From the NCBI GenBank assembly GCA_905182385.1, contig CAJJBS010000036.1:1-8811 (forward strand): a stretch of 8,811 bases of DNA. Reading direction: 5' to 3'. Positions 1-6,450 of the stretch are shown in pieces; within the stretch, counting starts at the first letter, position 1; each line of letters opens with the position of its first letter. Under the pieces are notes generated by a model that was not told where the DNA came from, did no database searches, and saw nothing but the letters and a program-made list of their open reading frames with translations. The translations under genes were made by a program, and so were the position numbers. This DNA comes from Fidelibacterota bacterium TCS55 (GTDB lineage Bacteria; Fidelibacterota; Marinisomatia; Marinisomatales; TCS55).

Positions 1-759
1 TGATTCTGAGGCAATAACGCTTTGAGCTGTTCCTCCTGAGATCATCCCTGGATGAAGTGTTGCATGACCTAAATGAGCGTGAGGCTTTTCATCTAAAAGC
101 TCTTCATTAATCTTATATAATTCTGATAAAGCATATTGCATGGGGAAAATTGCATTGATGCCTTGTTCGGGTCTACTACCATGCGCTGCTAAACCTTCGA
201 TATTTAGTTCATACCAAGAGTACCCTTTATGACTAATTCCAATAGTTTCTTCCGTTGGCTCCATGAAAATTCCTAGAAAAGGCTTTGATGGAAGTGTAGG
301 CAAATAGTTCTTAATTAGGTGCTCCATTCCTAGGCTCATATTTTCTTCATCGGCTACAAATGTAAAAGCCAAAGAGATTGGGGAGGGGCTCTTTGCGAAG
401 AATGAAGCTAAGGCCATTTGAATTGCACATCCTGCTAGCATATCGTATGTACCTCTTCCATATAAACGATCACCATCACTCCTCATTAAAAAAGGATCCT
501 TCATATTCTGGACTCCCACCGTGTCTAAATGTCCATTTAAAAGTAAAATCTTTTCTGGATTACTTCCAGGAAGGAAAGCAGTGGTGTTATACCGATCATC
601 TTTAATAATATGAACTTTGCTATCAATTTTAAGCTTCATAAAGTGGTTATGTACAAATTCTGCAATTTGTTTTTCACCTTGGCCTAATTTAGAAAGGTCA
701 GGGTTTACGGAATTAATAGAAACAAGGTTTTTTAAGTGTTGAATCAGCTCTTCTTCCAA
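1..759 (-). CDS. M20-family metallopeptidase (ArgE/DapE-like), C-terminus cut by window edge
   Basis: Encodes the first 253 residues of a zinc-dependent M20 amidohydrolase/peptidase; the rest lies beyond base 1. Visible family motifs are GHLDT (H77, D79: first metal ligand and adjacent Asp), GRGTYDM (D106, the metal-bridging Asp), ADEEN (E138/E139: general base and metal ligand) and MEPTE (E167/E170 region, metal ligand). AHGSRPEQG (H193 region) marks the inserted dimerization domain. Family members hydrolyse N-acyl amino acids, succinyl-diaminopimelate or short peptides in the cytosol; substrate cannot be told from this fragment. No signal peptide is visible. The start is TTG at 759-757, chosen because an AGGAG Shine-Dalgarno (767-771, minus strand) sits 7 nt upstream and no ATG gives a sensible N-terminus. 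Most relatives have Lys after the bridging DM (DMKGG); here it reads DMLAG. It is divergent from the amidase gene at 872. Confidence 0.9.
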   Translation of the reverse strand, partial: MEEELIQHLKNLVSINSVNPDLSKLGQGEKQIAEFVHNHFMKLKIDSKVHIIKDDRYNTTAFLPGSNPEKILLLNGHLDTVGVQNMKDPFLMRSDGDRLYGRGTYDMLAGCAIQMALASFFAKSPSPISLAFTFVADEENMSLGMEHLIKNYLPTLPSKPFLGIFMEPTEETIGISHKGYSWYELNIEGLAAHGSRPEQGINAIFPMQYALSELYKINEELLDEKPHAHLGHATLHPGMISGGTAQSVIASES

Positions 760-782
760 AATATATCTCCTGTTTGTAGTGT

Positions 783-811
783 AAAATAAGAGAAATTGAA
801 AAGAGATGCAA
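783..811 (-). promoter_or_regulatory. candidate sigma70-type promoter for the M20 peptidase gene
   Basis: On the minus strand TTGCAT (811-806) and TATTTT (788-783) are separated by exactly 17 nt. A transcript would begin near 776, giving a leader of about 17 nt that carries the AGGAG ribosome site just before the TTG start at 759. Both hexamers are imperfect, so this is a plausible rather than certain promoter. It lies in the 112-nt gap between divergent genes. Confidence 0.35.
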
Positions 812-871
812 CGTCATGAGTAACTTCGTAATTTTATGAACATTTTAGATTTATAAAAGGTATTAAAAACT

Positions 872-2506
872 ATGAAAAATTATTATTATTTAATTATTCT
901 ATTATTTTTTGGTTGCGCTAAAAAAGAAATCTCTAGACAAGATATCTTATCATCTGAAAAAATTTCTGGACTTTCTTTTTCTTCTTCTGAAAGAGATTCT
1001 TTATTACCAAATGTAATTCAAAGAATAAAACAATATAATGCCCTTCGTGAAATTGAATTACAAAATGATACGCCTTTCCCTCTTCTTTATGACCCTTTAC
1101 CAGTTGGCTTAAAATTACCTCGCGGTCGAGATCAGTTTAAGTTTAATGATATAAAGACATCTCTACCAGAAGATATTGAAGCTTGTGCTTTTATGACAAT
1201 TCCTCAACTAGCACATTTAATTAGAACAAGGCAAGTAACCTCTGAAGATCTTACTAGAATGTATATTGAAAGACTTAAGCGTTATGAAAATGAGTTACAA
1301 TGCGTTGTTACCATAACTGAAGAATTAGCAATTAAACAGGCAAAAAAAGCAGATATAGAAATTGGACGTGGCCGATATAAAGGGTTATTACATGGAATAC
1401 CTTGGGGAGCGAAAGACCTATTATCTGTACCTGGTTATAAGACTACTTGGGGAGCCACTCCTTTCAAAGATCAAATAATTAAAAATAAAGCTACTGTAGT
1501 AAAAAAATTAGAAGATGCCGGAGCAGTACTTGTTGCAAAACTTACACTTGGAGCTTTAGCTTGGGGTGATGTTTGGTTTGGAGGAAAAACAAAAAACCCA
1601 TGGAATACTCAACAAGGATCAAGTGGCTCTTCTGCAGGACCAGGCTCAGCAACATCAGCAGGTTTAATTGGATTTTCTATTGGATCGGAAACATGGGGCT
1701 CAATTGTATCGCCAGCAACTCGCAATGGTGTAACCGGCCTAAGGCCTTCCTTTGGAACCGTCAGCCGCTCAGGAGCTATGGCCTTGAGTTGGAGTATGGA
1801 TAAACTTGGTCCTATGACTAGGAGTGTGGAGGGTGCTGCTATAATTTTTGAAACTATTCGTGGTACTGATAATTTAGATCGTACAGTTAGAGATGTCCCT
1901 TTTATCTATCCATCAAAAAGAGGCTTAAAAAATTTAAGAATAGGATATGTAGAATCTGCTTTTACTGATTCTTCTGTATCAAAAAATGATAAAGCCTCGC
2001 TTGATATTTTAAAATCAATGGGTCTGAACCTTATTCCAATTGAATTACCTGAATTTCCAACTCAAGCTCTTTCTTTTGTACTCCAGGCTGAAGCTGCAGC
2101 CGCATTTGACGAACTAACACGTTCAAATAATGATGATCAGTTGGTGAGGCAGGGCAAAAATGCATGGCCCAATGTTTTTAGAGAAGCACGTTTTATTCCA
2201 GCAGTAGAATATATCAATGCTAATCGAGCTCGTACACTTCTTAATAAAAAGATGTCGGAACTAATGGAAAGAATAGATGTCTACATTATTCCTTCATTTT
2301 ATGGAGATAATTTACTGAGGACAAACCTGACTGGACATCCATGCGTAGTTGTTCCAAATGGATTTAATGATAAAGGTAGCCCTACTAGTATAAGCTTTGT
2401 TGGTGGGCTTTACAGCGATGGTAATACTCTTGCTATTGCCAAAGTTTATCAAGAAGCAACTAAATGGCATAAGCAGTATCCACCAAAATTTAAGAGAGTA
2501 AAGTAG
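872..2506 (+). CDS. Secreted lipoprotein amidase (amidase-signature family)
   Basis: A 544-residue amidase-signature enzyme, which hydrolyses carboxamide bonds with a Ser-cisSer-Lys triad. The N-terminus is a short lipoprotein signal with lipobox-like LFFGC (C15), so the enzyme is probably lipid-anchored in the envelope. Residues about 35-100 form a lineage-type N-terminal extension; the catalytic domain runs from about 105 to 540. By alignment with the family, Lys181 (GIPWGAKD), cis-Ser253 (GSSGSSAG) and nucleophile Ser277 (GSETWGSIVSPA) are all present with the usual 24-residue Ser-Ser spacing. The nucleophile loop reads ETWGSIVSP rather than the common DTGGSIRxP, a variant I know from Bacteroidota amidases. 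Natural substrate is unknown. Start ATG has only a weak AAAAGG (855-860) 11 nt upstream, and TATTAA at 861-866 could be a -10 element of a nearly leaderless mRNA. Stop is TAG; no clear terminator follows. Confidence 0.93.
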   Translation: MKNYYYLIILLFFGCAKKEISRQDILSSEKISGLSFSSSERDSLLPNVIQRIKQYNALREIELQNDTPFPLLYDPLPVGLKLPRGRDQFKFNDIKTSLPEDIEACAFMTIPQLAHLIRTRQVTSEDLTRMYIERLKRYENELQCVVTITEELAIKQAKKADIEIGRGRYKGLLHGIPWGAKDLLSVPGYKTTWGATPFKDQIIKNKATVVKKLEDAGAVLVAKLTLGALAWGDVWFGGKTKNPWNTQQGSSGSSAGPGSATSAGLIGFSIGSETWGSIVSPATRNGVTGLRPSFGTVSRSGAMALSWSMDKLGPMTRSVEGAAIIFETIRGTDNLDRTVRDVPFIYPSKRGLKNLRIGYVESAFTDSSVSKNDKASLDILKSMGLNLIPIELPEFPTQALSFVLQAEAAAAFDELTRSNNDDQLVRQGKNAWPNVFREARFIPAVEYINANRARTLLNKKMSELMERIDVYIIPSFYGDNLLRTNLTGHPCVVVPNGFNDKGSPTSISFVGGLYSDGNTLAIAKVYQEATKWHKQYPPKFKRVK

Positions 2507-2602
2507 AATACGCTCAAAACGCTCTAAATGGTTGTTTAAGTTAAATAATTAATATAAGTTTTGGGCTTGTTTTTAACTTTTTATTTTAAAAGAAGTCTAA
2601 AT

Positions 2603-2618
2603 GATTAGCTATCTAATC
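2603..2618 (+). promoter_or_regulatory. perfect inverted repeat just upstream of the receptor's ribosome site
   Basis: GATTAG (2603-2608), loop CTAT, CTAATC (2613-2618) form a perfect 6-bp inverted repeat; T2602/A2619 extend it to 7 bp. It ends 3 nt before the AGAGGAGG ribosome site of the receptor gene. It could be an operator half-site pair or a small leader hairpin affecting translation. It is short and AT-rich, so chance is a real alternative. Confidence 0.3.
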
Positions 2619-2621
2619 ACA

Positions 2622-2629
2622 AGAGGAGG
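2622..2629 (+). promoter_or_regulatory. strong ribosome binding site deciding a TTG start
   Basis: AGAGGAGG, an extended match to the 16S anti-Shine-Dalgarno, lies 5 nt before TTG at 2635. It fixes the non-ATG start of the outer-membrane receptor: the signal peptide begins right there, and the next in-frame Met (codon 17) would remove it. Confidence 0.75.
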
Positions 2630-2634
2630 TTTCG

Positions 2635-5124
2635 TTGAGTAAATTTTTTATAATTATAACTCTATGTATTACTACCATAGCGATGGGTCAAAGAGGTGGA
2701 AGTGGTGGTATGTCTAGACAGAAAATGGATCCTAAAAATGTTCCTAAAATAGGAGTAGTTTATGGAACAGTTGTCGATTCGGCCATGGGAGCCCCTATTG
2801 CTTATGCTTCAATTTCAATCATTAATGCTCGAAGTAATACCATTATGACGGGTGGCATAACTAATGAAGATGGTGAATTTAATATTAAAGAAATTCCATT
2901 AGGTCGCCATAAGATCCTTATAGAATACATTGGATATAAAAAACAAGAATTAGGTCCATTTACTTTTATGCCTTTTGGAGACAATCAAACTGAGTATAAT
3001 CTTGAAACAATTTCATTATCTCAAACGACGTTACAAATGGCAGGAGTGGATGTGGAAGGGGAGCGCCCTTTATTTGTTCAAACAGCAGAAAAACGTATTT
3101 TTAATGTAGAAAAAAATTCTTTATCAACAGGTGGCAATGCAATTGATGCACTTCGACAAGTACCTGGGATTGAGGTAGATCCAGATGACAATGTTAGTCT
3201 AAGAGGAAGCTCTAAAGTTAATCTAATGATTGATGGTAAGCCTTCAAGTATTGCCGGTGGAGATATTAAGTCTTTGCTTCAAAGTATACCTTCAGCAAAT
3301 ATTGCTGATATAGAGGTCATGACAAACCCTGGTGCCAAATATGATCCAGAAGGTATGGCCGGCATTATCAATATTGTTCTTAAAGAAAATAAATTTGCAG
3401 GATTAAATGGTAACTTAAATTCTGGTGGTGATTCACAGGGAGGAACAAATCTGTCTGGTCAAGTAAATTACCGTACAACATCATTTAACTCCTTCGTAAA
3501 CCTCGGAATGAATGAAAGAAAAAGAATTTCTTCAGGTAATAGTCTTCGTACTATGGAGTTTGAATATTTTAATAATAGTCTAGATCAAGACAGTGAATCG
3601 AATTCAGGAGGACCAAACTTATTCGTCAAAACTGGTTTTGAATATTTTATTGACCCCTCTCAATCATTGGCAATATCCACAACAATTAGCAATGGTAATC
3701 GTGAGAAGGATGGTAAAACATTTACTTTAGATAGTGGCCCTGGAGAGCGAAAATTCATACGTACTACAAGCGGCAATAATGATAGAAATGGTTATGATAT
3801 TAATTTGAATTACGATAAAAAATTTAAGAGCTCAAAACAAAAGTTGACATCTTATGTACGTTTTTCAGATGGTATTAATGAAGGTTTTGATGAATATTAT
3901 AATACTGACAATGGTGGTCTTGACTATGTTGGTTTAGATAAAGCTACAAATGGACAAGATGGAACAAGTAGTGGCTATGATTTCAAATTAGATTACGCTC
4001 ACCCATTTAGTGATGATAGTAAACTTGAAGTAGGCTTTTCTAGTAAATCAACCGATCGAGGGGATACACAGGTAGCTGAAATATTTAATGAATCAACGAA
4101 TTCATTTGTTTTAGATAGTGAATTCAGTAACGAATTTATTTATAATGAAACAGTCCATGCAGCATATTTGCAATATGGCGGAAGTATTGGTTTCTTTGGA
4201 ATTAATGCTGGAGGTAGATACGAAACGGTAGATATGCTCTCTGAGTTAAAGACAACTAATGAGACTTTTAAAAACCCCTATTCAAGTTTTTATCCAAGTC
4301 TTTCAGTAACATTTGGAGCACCACAACTATTACAAATACAAACCAGTTACTCAAAACGAGTAAATCGTCCACGCTCTCGAATGTTAAACCCTTTTAGCTC
4401 AAGACAAGATAGTAAAAACCTTCGTGTGGGGAATCCATTTTTAAAACCAGAATACACAGATTCATATGAAATTAATTTTAGTCGTTTTTCTAGAGGCCTT
4501 TCATTGAGTCTAGGTGGCTATTACAGACATACAACTGATAAAATGCAACGCCATAAAGAAATGCGTGCAGATGGTGTGTCTGTTGCAACTTACGCTAATA
4601 TTACTGATCAGAAGTCTCAAGGTATTGATTACAGTGTTGTTGGTTCGCTTGGTAAAAAACTTAGATTAATGTTTTCTGGAAGTGTTTTTTGGGATGAAAT
4701 GAATACAGATTTATATGGTGCAGATTATGATAACACTTCGCAAGGACAACGCTTAAGATTCACAACAATGTGGAATATAAACCCAACAACTGAATATTCA
4801 TTTTTCATGTTTTATATGCCAGCTAGAGATATTGCCATTGGTAGAATGGATGCTATGTCTTTTTCTTCAATGTCATTAAAAAAGAAATTTATGGAAGAAC
4901 GGTTTAATCTTACTTTAAATGTTAGCGATCCCTTTAATCTTTCAGGCTTTAGTTTTTATACTGAAGGAGAAAATTGGGAACAACAAGCAAGTAGAAATTG
5001 GAGTAGTCGTACGGTTCGCTTAACTCTGGAATATAAATTTGGTAAAATGGAAGATAAAAGCCGTTATAGTCGTCAAAGAGGTCAAGGTATGGATATGGAT
5101 GAGGGTGCAGGCGAAATCTTTTAA
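2635..5124 (+). CDS. TonB-dependent-receptor-like outer-membrane beta-barrel protein
   Basis: An 829-residue outer-membrane protein. Domains in order: signal peptide (1-18, cleavage probably AMG|QR), a Gly/Arg-rich linker (about 19-32), a carboxypeptidase-regulatory-like beta-sandwich (about 40-125, with VVYGTVVDSAMGAPIAYASI and TNEDGEFNI), a plug domain (about 150-252: DALRQVPGIEVD, VSLRGSSKVNLMIDG, GIINIVLKEN), then a beta-barrel to about residue 800. The final strand (RTVRLTLEYKFG) is followed by a charged, Gly/Met-rich tail ending in Phe. This arrangement matches the outer-membrane beta-barrel family related to SusC/TonB receptors in Bacteroidota-like lineages, where members import or bind undetermined ligands. 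No clear TonB box is seen; the region around 135-143 is where one would be expected. TTG start is supported by the AGAGGAGG site. A strong terminator follows, so it is probably monocistronic or the end of a transcript. Confidence 0.92.
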   Translation: MSKFFIIITLCITTIAMGQRGGSGGMSRQKMDPKNVPKIGVVYGTVVDSAMGAPIAYASISIINARSNTIMTGGITNEDGEFNIKEIPLGRHKILIEYIGYKKQELGPFTFMPFGDNQTEYNLETISLSQTTLQMAGVDVEGERPLFVQTAEKRIFNVEKNSLSTGGNAIDALRQVPGIEVDPDDNVSLRGSSKVNLMIDGKPSSIAGGDIKSLLQSIPSANIADIEVMTNPGAKYDPEGMAGIINIVLKENKFAGLNGNLNSGGDSQGGTNLSGQVNYRTTSFNSFVNLGMNERKRISSGNSLRTMEFEYFNNSLDQDSESNSGGPNLFVKTGFEYFIDPSQSLAISTTISNGNREKDGKTFTLDSGPGERKFIRTTSGNNDRNGYDINLNYDKKFKSSKQKLTSYVRFSDGINEGFDEYYNTDNGGLDYVGLDKATNGQDGTSSGYDFKLDYAHPFSDDSKLEVGFSSKSTDRGDTQVAEIFNESTNSFVLDSEFSNEFIYNETVHAAYLQYGGSIGFFGINAGGRYETVDMLSELKTTNETFKNPYSSFYPSLSVTFGAPQLLQIQTSYSKRVNRPRSRMLNPFSSRQDSKNLRVGNPFLKPEYTDSYEINFSRFSRGLSLSLGGYYRHTTDKMQRHKEMRADGVSVATYANITDQKSQGIDYSVVGSLGKKLRLMFSGSVFWDEMNTDLYGADYDNTSQGQRLRFTTMWNINPTTEYSFFMFYMPARDIAIGRMDAMSFSSMSLKKKFMEERFNLTLNVSDPFNLSGFSFYTEGENWEQQASRNWSSRTVRLTLEYKFGKMEDKSRYSRQRGQGMDMDEGAGEIF

Positions 5125-5150
5125 CGTAACTTGATATTTTATTTTTATAT

Positions 5151-5197
5151 AAGGTGCAGTCTTTTATAGAGAGATTGCACCTTTTTTTTGTTTTTTT
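5151..5197 (+). terminator. intrinsic terminator of the outer-membrane receptor gene
   Basis: AAGGTGCA (5151-5158) pairs perfectly with TGCACCTT (5176-5183). Six further inner pairs, two of them G-U, extend the stem to about 14 bp around a 5-nt loop. The stem runs into eight T's (5182-5189), a G and seven more T's. It lies 27 nt after the receptor stop codon and separates that gene from the downstream block. Confidence 0.92.
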
Positions 5198-5213
5198 GTA
5201 ATTATTAAGCCAG

Positions 5214-5219
5214 TATAAT
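5214..5219 (+). promoter_or_regulatory. consensus -10 element (TATAAT) suggesting a leaderless start
   Basis: A perfect TATAAT ends 5 nt before the ATG at 5225. Normal -10-to-start spacing would put transcription initiation at about 5225-5226, on the start codon. No Shine-Dalgarno precedes this ATG, which agrees. The -35 region falls in the terminator's T-tract and shows no good consensus. Confidence 0.5.
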
Positions 5220-5224
5220 TCATT

Positions 5225-6292
5225 ATGAAGTCAGATAAAAAATGGATGATTTATGGAGCTAATGGTTATACTGGTCGAATCGTTGTTGATGAGGCAATCA
5301 AAAGAAATCTAAAACCTATACTTGCTGGTCGTTCAGTATCCATTCAAAAGTTGGCTGAAGAAAAAGGACTAGAATATGAAATCTTCGATTTATCATTAAT
5401 AGATGATATTGCATTAAAATTATTGAATATATCAGTCTTAGCTAATTGTGCAGGTCCTTTTTCAGCAACTGCAAAATTTATGATTCCAGCTTGTATTAAA
5501 GCAAATACACATTATATAGATATAACAGGTGAAATTTCAGTCTACGATTATGCTTATAGTAAACATGATGAAGCTGTCAGATCTAAGGTTGTACTTTGTC
5601 CAGGTGTAGGATCTGATGTGATACCAACAGATTGTTTAGCTGTATTTTTGAAAGACAAGTGCCCTGATGCGACACACTTAAGTATGGCATGGGCCACTAA
5701 AGGCTCTAAGCCTAGTAAAGGTACCGCTAAGACGGCTGTTGAAGGCATTACTAAAGGTGGAAAAATCCGAAAAGATGGTAAAATAATAAGTGTTCCAATA
5801 GCTTACAAGGAACGTTTAATTGATTTTGGTTTTTCAGAATTAAATACGATGACAATTCCTTGGGGTGATATTTTTACTGCATACCACAGTACAAAAATTC
5901 CAAATATTGAGTTTTATTTCTCAAGATCTCATAAAAAAGTAGAAAGTTTACGTAAGCAAATAAAGTATTTAAGATTTTTAAAAATTCGATGGGTTATGGA
6001 TTTTATTAAACGAAGAATTGATAAAATTTGGAAACCTAATACAGCAGAACAACGCGCAAGTTCTAAATCATATTTTTGGGGAGAAGTTATTAGTCCTAAT
6101 GGAGCGAAAGTTATAGGTCGTTTTAGTACAGCAGATGGTTATGACCTTACAGCGGCAGGTACTGTCGAAGTTGCCGAATACTTATTAGGAGAGACGGATC
6201 AGGTTGGATATTTCACACCAACCACATTAATTGGAAAAGAGTTAATTGAGAAAATGCCAGGTTATTCTGGTATTCAGTTTGAAAGCTTATAA
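5225..6292 (+). CDS. Saccharopine dehydrogenase-like NAD(P)-binding oxidoreductase (trans-acting enoyl reductase type)
   Basis: A 355-residue protein of the saccharopine dehydrogenase/trans-acting enoyl reductase superfamily. An N-terminal Rossmann fold is clear: beta1 MIYGANGYTG (residues 8-17) supplies the GxxGxxG dinucleotide loop, LAGRS (33-37) is the strand that often binds the NADP phosphate, and ANCAGPFS (73-80) with HYIDITGE (96-103) are family motifs lining the cofactor site. The C-terminal half holds the catalytic/dimerization region, including a basic helical stretch at about 245-272. Relatives act in lipid reduction (mycobacterial enoyl reductase), but true lysine-pathway activity is not implied, and the substrate here is unknown. 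No signal peptide; cytosolic or membrane-peripheral. Start ATG lacks a Shine-Dalgarno but follows TATAAT closely; Met8 (5246) is an alternative start that would still preserve the dinucleotide loop. It heads the same-strand block ending with trhO. Confidence 0.85.
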   Translation: MKSDKKWMIYGANGYTGRIVVDEAIKRNLKPILAGRSVSIQKLAEEKGLEYEIFDLSLIDDIALKLLNISVLANCAGPFSATAKFMIPACIKANTHYIDITGEISVYDYAYSKHDEAVRSKVVLCPGVGSDVIPTDCLAVFLKDKCPDATHLSMAWATKGSKPSKGTAKTAVEGITKGGKIRKDGKIISVPIAYKERLIDFGFSELNTMTIPWGDIFTAYHSTKIPNIEFYFSRSHKKVESLRKQIKYLRFLKIRWVMDFIKRRIDKIWKPNTAEQRASSKSYFWGEVISPNGAKVIGRFSTADGYDLTAAGTVEVAEYLLGETDQVGYFTPTTLIGKELIEKMPGYSGIQFESL

Positions 6293-6295
6293 TAA

Positions 6296-6450
6296 ATGAG
6301 AATTACTCTCATACAACAAACTGTAAGTGCAGATGTTGAGTCTAATATTTTTAAAGGTTTAGAGAATATTGAAAAGCTGCAGAACTATTTTTTTTAGAGA
6401 TCGTTGTCTTGATATTTATACCTTATAAATTGAATGCAAGAATACCCTAA
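6296..6450 (+). pseudogene. probable remnant of a nitrilase/carbon-nitrogen hydrolase gene N-terminus
   Basis: An ATG 3 nt after the previous stop opens a 33-codon frame beginning MRITLIQQTVSADVESNI, followed by GLENIEKLQNY and a TAG at 6395-6397. The first strand (ITLIQQ) and the following helix resemble the N-terminus of carbon-nitrogen hydrolases (nitrilase superfamily). After a run of eight T's (6388-6395), a -1 frame reads LEIVVL, which resembles the next family strand leading to the catalytic Glu. The expected PELF/QELF is replaced by IFIP, and the frame stops at 6448-6450. The catalytic Glu, Lys and Cys are therefore absent, and the tail overlaps the start of the next gene. This looks like a decayed, truncated gene. 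A short genuine peptide or chance resemblance remains possible, since similarity was judged by eye. Confidence 0.4.

Noticed and set aside
378..605. 75-codon plus-strand open frame
   Set aside because: It lies opposite the M20 peptidase, whose motifs are unmistakable, and its translation has no recognisable features.
1573..1803. 76-codon open frame inside the amidase gene
   Set aside because: It is an out-of-frame shadow of the conserved amidase catalytic region, with no ribosome site.
2507..2602. Terminator after the amidase gene
   Set aside because: T-rich stretches occur but I find no convincing stem immediately before them.
5554..5748. 64-codon minus-strand open frame
   Set aside because: Antisense shadow of the saccharopine-dehydrogenase-like gene.
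6388..6395. T8 run as a programmed -1 frameshift site producing a functional nitrilase
   Set aside because: The shifted frame ends after 18 more codons and lacks all catalytic residues, so no functional product could result.
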